A stretch of DNA of 64,000 nt from positions 25,554 to 89,553 of the forward strand of contig NZ_JAGMUL010000039.1 of the NCBI RefSeq assembly GCF_019049285.1, in the 5' to 3' direction. The position numbers and the translations under genes were made by a program. Source of the stretch: Streptomyces sp. AC550_RSS872 (GTDB lineage: Bacteria > Actinomycetota > Actinomycetes > Streptomycetales > Streptomycetaceae). The notes beneath the pieces are model-generated. The model worked only from the letters and a program-made list of their open reading frames with translations, did not search any database and was not told where the DNA came from. Positions 25,510-33,941 of the stretch are shown piece by piece. Within the stretch, counting starts at the first letter, position 1. Each line of letters begins with the position of its first letter.

Positions 25510-26634
25510 GTGACTGAGATCGAGATCGGGCGCGGCAAGCGCGGCCGCCGGGCGTACGCCTTCGACGACATCGCCGTCGTCCCCAGCCGCCGTACGCGGG
25601 ACCCGAAGGAGGTCTCGATCGCCTGGCAGATCGACGCCTACCGCTTCGAGCTGCCCTTCCTGGCCGCCCCCATGGACTCGGTCGTCTCCCCGGCCTCCGC
25701 GATCCGCATCGGCGAGCTCGGCGGCCTCGGCGTGCTGAACCTCGAAGGCCTGTGGACGCGGTACGAGGACCCGCAGCCGCTTCTCGACGAGATCGCGGAG
25801 CTGCCCACGGAGGCCGCCACCCGCCGCCTCCAGGAGATCTACGCCGCTCCCATCAAGGAGGAGCTGATCGGGCAGCGCATCAAGGAGGTGCGCGACTCGG
25901 GCGTGGTCACGGCCGCCGCGCTCTCCCCGCAGCGCACGGCCCAGTTCTCCAAGGCGGTCGTCGACGCCGGTGTGGACATCTTCGTCATCCGCGGGACGAC
26001 GGTTTCGGCGGAGCACGTCTCGGGTGCGCACGAGCCGCTGAACCTGAAGCAGTTCATCTACGAGCTCGACGTCCCGGTGATCGTCGGCGGCTGTGCCACG
26101 TACACAGCGGCCCTGCACCTGATGCGGACGGGTGCCGCGGGCGTACTCGTGGGCTTCGGCGGCGGCGCCGCGCACACCACGCGCAACGTCCTCGGCATTC
26201 GCGTCCCGATGGCCACGGCGGTCGCGGACGTGGCGGCGGCCCGCCGTGACTACATGGACGAGTCCGGCGGCCGGTACGTCCACGTGATCGCGGACGGTGG
26301 CGTGGGCTGGTCCGGTGACCTGCCGAAGGCGATCGCCTGCGGGGCGGACGCCGTCATGATGGGCTCGCCGCTCGCGCGTGCCACGGACGCTCCGGGCAAG
26401 GGGTACCACTGGGGCATGGAGGCCGTGAACGAGGAGCTGCCGCGCGGCAAGAAGGTGCACCTGGGCACGGTCGGCACGATCGAGGAGGTGCTGGCGGGGC
26501 CGTCGCACACTCCCGACGGTTCGATGAACTTCTTCGGTGCGCTGCGGCGGGCGATGGCCACGACCGGGTACAGCGAGCTGAAGGAGTTCCAGCGGGTCGA
26601 GGTGACGGTGGCGGACTCGCAGCACCAGCGGTAG
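25510..26634 (+). CDS. guaB3: GuaB3-family IMP dehydrogenase-related protein
   Basis: A 374-residue TIM-barrel protein related to IMP dehydrogenase but without CBS domains. The N-terminal YAFDDIAVVPSRRT and the phosphate-binding VIADGGVGWSGD and GADAVMMGSPLA are conserved. The loop that should hold the catalytic Cys reads VGFGGGAAHTTRNVLG, with no Cys. This is also the case, from memory, in mycobacterial GuaB3, whose reaction is unsettled. It may be an IMPDH-like regulator or a different nucleotide enzyme. The GTG start is preceded by GGGAAAGG. A strong terminator follows the stop. Confidence 0.9.
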   Translation: MTEIEIGRGKRGRRAYAFDDIAVVPSRRTRDPKEVSIAWQIDAYRFELPFLAAPMDSVVSPASAIRIGELGGLGVLNLEGLWTRYEDPQPLLDEIAELPTEAATRRLQEIYAAPIKEELIGQRIKEVRDSGVVTAAALSPQRTAQFSKAVVDAGVDIFVIRGTTVSAEHVSGAHEPLNLKQFIYELDVPVIVGGCATYTAALHLMRTGAAGVLVGFGGGAAHTTRNVLGIRVPMATAVADVAAARRDYMDESGGRYVHVIADGGVGWSGDLPKAIACGADAVMMGSPLARATDAPGKGYHWGMEAVNEELPRGKKVHLGTVGTIEEVLAGPSHTPDGSMNFFGALRRAMATTGYSELKEFQRVEVTVADSQHQR

Positions 26635-26663
26635 CCGGTACGGCTACGGCCGATACGTCAGGG

Positions 26664-26701
26664 AAGGGCCGGTCACTCCGGGTGGGGTGACCGGCCCTTT
26701 T
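26664..26701 (+). terminator. strong rho-independent terminator after guaB3
   Basis: A perfect 13-bp stem (26664-26676 with 26687-26699) with a 10-base loop runs into TTTT (26698-26701). This is the most canonical forward terminator in the window. Confidence 0.9.
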
Positions 26702-27053
26702 GCGTGCCCAACGGCGGCTGCACGGGAGCGCGTTGTGCTGGTGGGGGCGCGCGGTTGCGTTTGGGGCGAATGTGGGCTGAACGGGCGTAGGGAGTCGGTG
26801 GTGTCCGTGATCGGCGACCCAAGCTCTCTGGGGCGCAGTGCCCGCTGCGGTGGGCTCCGTCTCTTGGGCGGTACCGGATCGCCCGCCTGGCGGCAGAGCG
26901 ATGAGCGGCCGCCCCCACAAGAGCTAGGGGCGGACACTCATTACCAGCTGGAGCCCGCCGCCGGGCCGACAGGCTCCGAGTCCGTACGCTACCGACGCCA
27001 GGGAATGGCGCGCCACCAGCCTCAGAAGCACAACCACCCACACGCGCCCCCCG
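26702..27053. other. 350-bp region without a recognised gene
   Basis: It lies between the guaB3 terminator and the 3' end of the nucleotide-sugar dehydrogenase. Open frames here have no family resemblance or convincing ribosome site. A short His/Pro-rich frame (ATG at 27005, 24 codons) runs into the dehydrogenase stop and is probably chance. I see no tRNA, riboswitch or long inverted repeat. Confidence 0.5.
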
Positions 27054-28262
27054 TCACAACCGATGCGCCGCCCCCGTAGGCGTAGCCCCCCGCGTGTCCA
27101 GCAGCAGCTGTGCCTTCACCGACAGCCCCTGGAGGTCGTACCGCCGGTGCTGCTGGAGCAGGATCGTCAGGTCGGCGTCGGCGGCGGCCTCGTACAGGGA
27201 GTCCGCGCGGGGGACCGGGCGGTCCAGGACGTTCCAGGACGGGATGTGCGGGTCGTGGTAGCTGAGGGAGGCGCCGAGCCGCATCAGGCGGACCGCGACC
27301 TCCTCGGCAGGCGTGGACTGCTGGTCGGCGAGGTCGGGCTTGTAGGTGACGCCGAGGAGGAGGATGCGGGCGCCGCGTGCGGACTTGCCGTGTTCGTTGA
27401 GGAGGGCGGCGGCGCGCTGGACGACGTACTGGGGCATCTGGTCGTTGACCTGCTGGGCCAGTTCGACCATGCGCAGGGTGCGGCCCGCGTGGGCGGTGAG
27501 GTCCTGGGGGACGGCGTGGCCGCCGACGCCGGGGCCGGGGCGGAAGGACTGGAAGCCGAAGGGCTTGGTCTCCGCGCAGCGGATGACGTCCCACAGGTCG
27601 ACGCCCAAGTCGTGGCAGAGGACGGCCATTTCGTTGACGAGGGCGATGTTGACGTGCCGGAAGTTGGTCTCCAGGACCTGCACGGTCTCCGCCTCGCGCG
27701 GGCCACGCGCGCGTACCACCTTGTCGGTGAGGCGGCCGTAGAAGGCGGCGGCCGACTCGGTGCAGGCGGATGTGAGGCCGCCGATCACCTTGGGAGTGTT
27801 GGTGGGCGTGAAGTCGCGGTTGCCGGGGTCGATGCGGCTGGGGGAGTAGGCCAGGTGGAAGTCGCGGCCGGCGCGCATCCCCGAGCCCTCTTCGAGGAGG
27901 GGGCGCAGGAGGTTCTCGGTGGTGCCCGGCGGAACGGGCGACTCCAGGATGACGGTGGTGTGCGGGCGCAGCCGTGCGGCCAGAGTGCGGGCGGCCGCCT
28001 CCACCTGGCTCAGGTCGAGTCCGCCGCCCTCGCCGCGCGGGGTCGGCGCGCAGATGACTGCGGTGCGTACCCGGCCCAGCTCGGCGGGACTGGTGGCGTG
28101 CCGGAAGCCCCCCGAGAGCATCCGGCGCAGTTCCGCGGGGCTGAGGGAGGCGGCCTCGGGCCCGGTCCGGTAACCGAGCGTGGCGATGCCGGCCGCGACA
28201 GCGGCCTTGGCCAGCGGCAGGCCGTACGGGCCGAGTCCGATGACGGCGAGATCTGCGGGCAT
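27054..28262 (-). CDS. nucleotide-sugar dehydrogenase family protein lacking the catalytic cysteine
   Basis: A 402-residue member of the UDP-glucose / UDP-ManNAc 6-dehydrogenase family, which oxidises a nucleotide sugar twice with NAD+. The Rossmann start (IGLGPYGLPLAK), ESPVPPGTTENL, YSPSRIDPGN, NFRHVNIALVNEMA and TYKPDLAD are all in place. The catalytic motif, normally GVGGHC(I/V)PxD, reads GPGVGGHAVPQDL, so the essential Cys is Ala250 (codon at 27513-27515). Without it the thiohemiacetal cannot form, so a complete four-electron oxidation is unlikely. It may stop at the aldehyde, use another nucleophile, or have a new role. GGGAAGGA lies upstream of the ATG. No glycan cluster is nearby. Confidence 0.85.
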   Translation of the reverse strand: MPADLAVIGLGPYGLPLAKAAVAAGIATLGYRTGPEAASLSPAELRRMLSGGFRHATSPAELGRVRTAVICAPTPRGEGGGLDLSQVEAAARTLAARLRPHTTVILESPVPPGTTENLLRPLLEEGSGMRAGRDFHLAYSPSRIDPGNRDFTPTNTPKVIGGLTSACTESAAAFYGRLTDKVVRARGPREAETVQVLETNFRHVNIALVNEMAVLCHDLGVDLWDVIRCAETKPFGFQSFRPGPGVGGHAVPQDLTAHAGRTLRMVELAQQVNDQMPQYVVQRAAALLNEHGKSARGARILLLGVTYKPDLADQQSTPAEEVAVRLMRLGASLSYHDPHIPSWNVLDRPVPRADSLYEAAADADLTILLQQHRRYDLQGLSVKAQLLLDTRGATPTGAAHRL

Positions 28263-28312
28263 GGCGTGGGCCGTCCTTCCCAGTAACCGAAGTGGAGCAG
28301 GTGCGCAAGCCC

Positions 28313-28321
28313 TGTGGACAG
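28313..28321 (-). promoter_or_regulatory. DnaA-box-like site
   Basis: TGTGGACAG, read on the other strand as CTGTCCACA, differs by one base from the Streptomyces DnaA box TTGTCCACA. It lies in the divergent dehydrogenase-glpD region, opposite in orientation to the box at 28398. Confidence 0.4.
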
Positions 28322-28397
28322 ATCGAGGGAGCGCAATGTCAGACTAGGAGTAAATATGACCGATTTACGGCATTGAATGATCGCGTTTCCGTGAGTG

Positions 28398-28406
28398 TTG
28401 TCCACA
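28398..28406 (+). promoter_or_regulatory. consensus DnaA box
   Basis: TTGTCCACA is an exact match to the Streptomyces DnaA box. It lies 128 bases before the glpD start. DnaA could act here as a transcription factor, or the site could be chance in an intergenic region. Confidence 0.5.
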
Positions 28407-28525
28407 GGCTGGGGGCGCGTGGTGGCTGAACTCGGGCAACCCGGTCAGAATTTTGGGCAGGGGTGGTACGAAGCGGGCTTCGCCCGACGGGTGCGGCCTA
28501 CGCGACCGATGAGCGGGAGGCAGCG

Positions 28526-30232
28526 GTGAGGACAGCGACACTGGGGCCGGCGGAGCGCGCCGAGTCACTGGCAGCAATGGCCGAGCGCGAGCTGGACCTA
28601 CTGGTCGTGGGCGCCGGCGTGGTGGGCGCGGGCACCGCCCTCGACGCGGCGACCCGCGGACTGTCCACCGGCCTGGTCGAGGCCCGTGACTGGGCGTCGG
28701 GCACCTCCAGCAGGTCCAGCAAACTCATCCACGGCGGCCTGCGCTATCTGGAGATGCTCGACTTCGCCCTCGTACGCGAGGCGTTGAAGGAACGCGGGCT
28801 GCTGGTGTCGCGGCTGGCCCCGCATCTGGTGAAACCGGTGCCCTTCCTCTACCCGCTCCAGTACAAGGGCTGGGAGCGCCTGTACGCCGGTTCGGGCGTC
28901 CTGCTCTACGACGTCATGTCAATGGCCCGCAGCCACGGTCGCGGGATGCCCCTGCACCGCCACCTGAGCCGCCGTCACGCCCTGCGCATCGCCCCCGCGC
29001 TGAAGAAGGACGCCCTCGTCGGCGCGCTTCAGTACTACGACGCCCAGATGGACGACGCCCGCTATGTGGCCACCCTCGTGCGCACGGCGGCCGCCTACGG
29101 CGCGAAAGTCGCCAACCGCGCGCGCGTGACCGGGTTTCTGCGCGAGGGCGAACGTGTCGTCGGGGCCCGGGTGCAGGACGTCGAGGCGGGCGGGGAGTAC
29201 GAGATCCGCGCCAAGCAGATCGTCAACGCGACCGGTGTGTGGACCGACGACACCCAGTCGATGGTGGGGGAGCGGGGGCAGTTCCACGTGCGCGCCTCCA
29301 AGGGCATCCACCTGGTCGTACCCAAGGACCGCATCCACTCCACGACAGGGCTGATCCTGCGCACCGAGAAGTCCGTCCTGTTCGTCATCCCCTGGGGCCG
29401 GCACTGGATCGTCGGCACCACCGACACCGACTGGGACCTCGACAAGGCCCACCCGGCCGCGTCCAGCGCGGACATCGACTACCTGCTGGAACACGTGAAC
29501 TCGGTGCTCGCGGTGCCGCTGACCCGCGACGACGTGGAGGGCGTGTACGCGGGCCTGCGGCCGCTGCTCGCCGGCGAGTCGGACGCCACCAGCAAGCTCT
29601 CGCGCGAGCACACCGTGGCGCACCCCGTGCCCGGGCTCGTCGTCGTGGCGGGCGGCAAGTACACGACGTACCGGGTGATGGCCAAGGACGCGGTGGACGC
29701 GGCGGTGCACGGGCTCGACATGCGGGTCGCCGAGTGCGTTACCGAGGACATTCCGCTGGTGGGCGCGGAGGGGTACCGGGCGCTGTGGAACGCGCGTGCG
29801 CGGATCGCGGCACGGACGGGCATTCATGTGGTCCGGGTGGAGCACCTGTTGAACCGGTACGGCTCGCTGGCGGAGGAGCTGCTCGAACTCATCGCCGCCG
29901 ACCCCACCCTGGGCGAGCCCCTGCAGTCCGCCGACGACTATCTGCGCGCCGAGGTCGTCTACGCCGCCTCGCACGAGGGCGCGCGGCATCTGGACGACGT
30001 CCTGACGCGGCGTACGCGCATCTCCATCGAGACGTTCGACCGGGGGACGCGGTGCGCCCGTGAGGCGGCCGAGCTGATGGCGCCGGTGCTGGGCTGGGAC
30101 AAGGACCACATCGAGCGCGAGATCCAGCACTACGAGAAGCGGGTGGAGGCCGAGCGGGAGTCGCAGCGGCAGCCGGACGATCTGACGGCGGACGCGGCGC
30201 GGTTGGGGGCGCCGGACATCGTGCCGCTGTAG
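28526..30232 (+). CDS. glpD: glycerol-3-phosphate dehydrogenase (FAD-dependent)
   Basis: A 568-residue membrane-associated flavoprotein that oxidises sn-glycerol-3-phosphate to dihydroxyacetone phosphate and passes electrons to the quinone pool. The N-terminal FAD fold (LLVVGAGVVGAGTALDAA), SSRSSKLIHGGLRYLE, NATGVWTDDT, WIVGTTDTDWD and GGKYTTYRVMAKDAVD are hallmarks, followed by the C-terminal helical domain. I start at the GTG at 28526, five bases after GGGAGG; a longer frame begins at 28463. No glycerol kinase or facilitator gene is adjacent. The upstream region holds two DnaA-box-like sites. Confidence 0.95.
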   Translation: MRTATLGPAERAESLAAMAERELDLLVVGAGVVGAGTALDAATRGLSTGLVEARDWASGTSSRSSKLIHGGLRYLEMLDFALVREALKERGLLVSRLAPHLVKPVPFLYPLQYKGWERLYAGSGVLLYDVMSMARSHGRGMPLHRHLSRRHALRIAPALKKDALVGALQYYDAQMDDARYVATLVRTAAAYGAKVANRARVTGFLREGERVVGARVQDVEAGGEYEIRAKQIVNATGVWTDDTQSMVGERGQFHVRASKGIHLVVPKDRIHSTTGLILRTEKSVLFVIPWGRHWIVGTTDTDWDLDKAHPAASSADIDYLLEHVNSVLAVPLTRDDVEGVYAGLRPLLAGESDATSKLSREHTVAHPVPGLVVVAGGKYTTYRVMAKDAVDAAVHGLDMRVAECVTEDIPLVGAEGYRALWNARARIAARTGIHVVRVEHLLNRYGSLAEELLELIAADPTLGEPLQSADDYLRAEVVYAASHEGARHLDDVLTRRTRISIETFDRGTRCAREAAELMAPVLGWDKDHIEREIQHYEKRVEAERESQRQPDDLTADAARLGAPDIVPL

Positions 30233-30312
30233 GGCATGCCAACTGCCCGGACACGGGAACGTCACTCGAACGGATGACGGAAGGCGGGATCTCCGCTCGA
30301 ACCCCGACCGTT

Positions 30313-31422
30313 CTACCTGGTGCGAGGGCAGAACTCGGCGGCGAGCAGCCGGGGTTCGAGACCGGGATCCGCTATCGCCGTCGTGTTCACCCGGAAGGTC
30401 AGTACACGACGACCGCCGACGGTGGCCGCGGAGCGCACGTAGCTGCCGGAGATGCGCCCGTTGTGCCCCCAGACGACGGTGCCGCAGGGCAGTTTCACGG
30501 GAAAGAGTCCCATGCCGTACGAGCCATGTGCGGCACGGGTGTCGAGCATCTCGCGCAGCCAGCGCGGGGGCAGCAGGCGGCCGCCGAGCAGCGCGGCGTA
30601 GAAGCGGTCGAGGTCGGCGAGCGTGGTCACCAGCTCGCCCGAGGCGCCGGCCACCCGCGGGTCGAGTTCGGTGACATCGGTCCCGTCGGTGGCGTAGGCG
30701 TGGCCGTGCGGAGAGGGCAGGGAGGTGCGCGAGCCAGGGAAGGAAGTGCCGGTCAGACCCAGCGGAGCGATGACGCGGCGCTCGGTCTCGGCGGCGTAGG
30801 AGCGGCCGGTGACCTGCTCGATGACCAGGCCGAGCAGGACGTAGTTGGTGTTCGAGTAGGAGAAGGTGCCGGGTTCGGCAGGGGGGTGGGTGAGCGCGAT
30901 GCGCACGGCCTGAAGCGGTGTGAGGGGGACGGCGCCCCCGGTCGCGGCGGTGAAGTCGTACAGGCCGCTGGTGTGGGTCAGCAGGGAACGAAGGGTCAGC
31001 GCGCGCCCGTCGTTGCCCGCCCCGCGCACCAGGCCCGGCAGGTACCGCTCCACCGGGTCGGAGAGCGACAGCCGTCCCTCGGCGGCCAGTTGCAGGACGA
31101 CCGTCGCGATGAAGGTCTTGGTGATGCTGCCGGCCCGGAAGTGGTCGGCGCGGGCGATGCCCTGGCCGGCCCCGGCGTAATGGGTACCGGTCGCCTCGCG
31201 GGCCAGCAGGGCCGCGGCGGGGGCCTTGCCCCGGGTGAGCAGCCGCGGCAGCAGGGAGTCCGTGGCCCGTGCCGTGGAGGACGACGAGGCGAGGCGTGCC
31301 GAGGAGGAGGTGGGGGACAGACCGAGAAGTGCCGGGGCCACCAGGGCGATGAGCGCCAGGGCCACGGGGAGGGCCACCAGTGTCCGCGGTGCGCGGAGCA
31401 GGGGCATCGCCGGTCGTGCCAT
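30313..31422 (-). CDS. secreted serine hydrolase (beta-lactamase / D-Ala-D-Ala carboxypeptidase family)
   Basis: A 369-residue exported enzyme of the class C beta-lactamase/DD-peptidase (S12) fold. The N-terminus is a signal peptide or membrane anchor (LVALPVALALIALVAPALLG). The three active-site motifs are present: Ser99-x-x-Lys102 (GSITKTF), YSNTNY (Tyr-x-Asn) and WGHNGRISG (His-x-Gly). THTSGLYDF is also typical. It probably cuts a peptidoglycan stem peptide or another D-amino-acid amide or ester outside the cell; beta-lactam resistance is not implied. GGGAAGGA precedes the ATG. It is convergent with glpD and divergent from the first kinase. Confidence 0.9.
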   Translation of the reverse strand: MARPAMPLLRAPRTLVALPVALALIALVAPALLGLSPTSSSARLASSSSTARATDSLLPRLLTRGKAPAAALLAREATGTHYAGAGQGIARADHFRAGSITKTFIATVVLQLAAEGRLSLSDPVERYLPGLVRGAGNDGRALTLRSLLTHTSGLYDFTAATGGAVPLTPLQAVRIALTHPPAEPGTFSYSNTNYVLLGLVIEQVTGRSYAAETERRVIAPLGLTGTSFPGSRTSLPSPHGHAYATDGTDVTELDPRVAGASGELVTTLADLDRFYAALLGGRLLPPRWLREMLDTRAAHGSYGMGLFPVKLPCGTVVWGHNGRISGSYVRSAATVGGRRVLTFRVNTTAIADPGLEPRLLAAEFCPRTR

Positions 31423-31617
31423 GTGGGTTCCTTCCCTTGTCGCGGCTCATCATGCCGGTCAAGCGGAACGCACGATTCACCGGGCCTCGGGCGCGCTGTG
31501 CGCTCAAGGCTCGGGCCGCGCGGTCGGGTGGCGGGACCAGGGGCACCCTGGGCGTCGGGCACTTGTCGGGTGAGAGACAATGGAGGCTCTGTCAGGGCGG
31601 GTTGTATGAGGGGACTC

Positions 31618-33756
31618 ATGTCGGAGGCGGAGCGGGCGGGGACATCTCGTCAGGACACTCGGCAGGACGACCGCGAGCGTCTCCTCGCGGGGCGGTACCG
31701 GCTGGGCGGAGTGCTCGGCCGGGGCGGCATGGGCACGGTGTGGCGTGCCGTCGACGAGACGCTCGGGCGGACCGTCGCCGTCAAGGAGCTGCGGTTCCCG
31801 TCGAACATCGACGAGGAGGAGAAGCGGCGGCTGATCACGCGCACCCTGCGTGAGGCCAAGGCGATTGCGCGGATCCGCAACAACAGCGCTGTGACCGTGT
31901 TCGACGTGGTCGACGAGGACGACCGGCCGTGGATCGTGATGGAGCTCGTCGAGGGCAAGTCGCTCGCCGAGGTCATCCGCGAGGACGGTCTCCTGGAGCC
32001 CAAGCGGGCGGCCGAGGTGGGCCTCGCCGTGCTCGACGTGCTGCGGTCCGCGCACCGTGAGGGCATCCTGCACCGTGATGTGAAGCCGTCGAACGTCCTG
32101 CTGGAGTCCGACACCGACCGGGTCGTGCTCACCGACTTCGGCATCGCCCAGGTCGAGGGCGACCCCTCCATCACCTCGACCGGCATGCTCGTCGGCGCGC
32201 CCTCCTACATCTCCCCGGAGCGGGCCCGCGGTCACAAGCCGGGCCCCGCGGCCGACCTGTGGTCGCTGGGCGGGCTGTTGTACGCGTCGGTCGAGGGGAC
32301 GCCGCCGTACGACAAGGGTTCCGCCATCGCGACGCTCACGGCGGTGATGACCGAGCCGCTGGAGGAGCCGAAGAACGCGGGACCGCTGAAGGACGTCATC
32401 TACGGTCTGCTCACCAAGGACCCCGAGAAGCGGCTCGACGACGCCGGTGCGCGGGCGATGCTCAACGCCGTCATCCATGCGCCCGCGCCCAAGGCCGAGC
32501 CGGAGCCGGCGGACGCGACGAAGGTCGTGCCGTTGCCGCCGCAGCCCGGTGCGCCCGAGCGCAAGGGCCGTTCGGGCGCCGGGTCCGGGAGCAAGCGGGG
32601 CGAGGAGGCCGGGGAGCGGTTGCGCGGGGCGCTGCGTTCCGTGCGGAAGGCCGCGGCGGGTGCGGGGGCGGCCGGTGCGGGCGCCACTCGTACCAAGTCC
32701 GGGAGTGAGACGGCTGTCTCGCAGTCCGGTGGGGCAACCACGGGAGTGGGCGGGGCCGGGGCGTCGTCGAAGGCCGGGGGTTCGGGTTCGGGCCCGGCTT
32801 CCGGGGCTGGGGCGGTGGGAGCCGCTGCCGGTTCGCATGCCGGGGCCGGGTCCGGGGCCGGCCCCGGTGCCGGCGGCAGCGTCGGCGACTCTTCCGGTGG
32901 CGGTGAGCGGGACGCGGAGTCGGCGAAGGGGCAGAGCGGGGGCCGCAGTTCCGGGTGGCCCGTGATGACGCCGCCGGATCTGCCGCCGCGGCCCGTGCCG
33001 AGGGCGCCGCTCACCGATGTGGTGCCGAAGCGGACCTTGGTGATCATCGCGGTGGCCGTGGCGCTCGTCGTGCTCGGAGTGGTGCTGGCCCTCGTGTTCG
33101 GTGACGACGGCGGCTCGAAGTCATCGGCGAACGGCGGCGGGGACAAGGCTTCCGCCAAGGCGAGCGCCAGTGCCGGCACCAAGACGGACGAGAACGACGG
33201 CACTCGGGCGGACGGCGAGAAGTCCGCGTCCGCGACGACCGGGTCGGGGTCCGGGAAGACGCCGAGCGCCGAGGCGAGCGCGACCGGTGGGAGCGGTGCC
33301 GAGGCGGGGTCCGGGGGTGACAGCAAGGTCGCCTCGACCCACAAGGGGGGCCAGGGGTACTCGATCGGGCTGCCCGAGGGGTGGAAGTTCCAGTCCTCGG
33401 CGTCGGCGGGCGACCGGTTCACCGGGCCCGACGGGCAGAAGCTCCTCGTCGCCTGGACCTCCACGCCGAAGGGCGACCCGGTGACGGACTGGAAGAACCA
33501 GGAACAGGGCATGGTCCGCTCGCAGTACAAGCGCATCCGCATAGAGGAGGTGAACTACCGCGACTGGAACACGGCCGACTGGGAGTTCACCTATGTCGAG
33601 GGCGGGACGAAGTACCGCACGATCGACCGTGGGTTCGTGGTGAACGACCATCTCGGACATGCGCTGATGTACACGGCGAAAGCTTCGAATTGGGACAGTG
33701 GGCTGCGCAAGGACACGTGGAAGACGCTGACGGAATCGTTCAAGCCGAAGTCGTGA
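31618..33756 (+). CDS. membrane Ser/Thr protein kinase, kinase array member 1
   Basis: A 712-residue PknB-type kinase. The catalytic domain is complete: P-loop LGRGGMGTVW, Lys56 in VAVKEL, HRD at 152-154 (LHRDVKPSNVLL) and DFG at Asp173. A Gly/Ser/Ala-rich juxtamembrane stretch of ~180 residues and one transmembrane helix (about 474-496, LVIIAVAVALVVLGVVLALVF) follow. The ~140-residue extracytoplasmic domain starts at GYSIGLPEGWKF and shares a layout with the ectodomains of members 2, 3, 5 and 6. I start at the ATG at 31618, which has GAGGGG upstream; an in-frame ATG at 31606 is an alternative. The kinase probably autophosphorylates on activation-loop Ser/Thr and signals envelope state. Confidence 0.93.
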   Translation: MSEAERAGTSRQDTRQDDRERLLAGRYRLGGVLGRGGMGTVWRAVDETLGRTVAVKELRFPSNIDEEEKRRLITRTLREAKAIARIRNNSAVTVFDVVDEDDRPWIVMELVEGKSLAEVIREDGLLEPKRAAEVGLAVLDVLRSAHREGILHRDVKPSNVLLESDTDRVVLTDFGIAQVEGDPSITSTGMLVGAPSYISPERARGHKPGPAADLWSLGGLLYASVEGTPPYDKGSAIATLTAVMTEPLEEPKNAGPLKDVIYGLLTKDPEKRLDDAGARAMLNAVIHAPAPKAEPEPADATKVVPLPPQPGAPERKGRSGAGSGSKRGEEAGERLRGALRSVRKAAAGAGAAGAGATRTKSGSETAVSQSGGATTGVGGAGASSKAGGSGSGPASGAGAVGAAAGSHAGAGSGAGPGAGGSVGDSSGGGERDAESAKGQSGGRSSGWPVMTPPDLPPRPVPRAPLTDVVPKRTLVIIAVAVALVVLGVVLALVFGDDGGSKSSANGGGDKASAKASASAGTKTDENDGTRADGEKSASATTGSGSGKTPSAEASATGGSGAEAGSGGDSKVASTHKGGQGYSIGLPEGWKFQSSASAGDRFTGPDGQKLLVAWTSTPKGDPVTDWKNQEQGMVRSQYKRIRIEEVNYRDWNTADWEFTYVEGGTKYRTIDRGFVVNDHLGHALMYTAKASNWDSGLRKDTWKTLTESFKPKS

Positions 33757-33941
33757 AGTGAGCGGAATTCGGTTTGGCCTCGCGACGGCCGGGATTGAGT
33801 CGTGAGATCCGGCAACCCCGCTTTGCGAGTTGCCTCCGGCACGTATCGTGAATGCTTGCGGACCGTACGCATTTGGTCGTGCGTCCGGAACGGGACGCAA
33901 GACGAACGGAATTGACCAACCGGGCGGCCGGGGGAGGCAAC

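Noticed and set aside
27005..27079. 24-codon His/Pro-rich frame (MARHQPQKHNHPHAPP)
   Set aside because: It has no ribosome site, overlaps the end of the opposite gene, and its composition fits chance in this GC-rich sequence.
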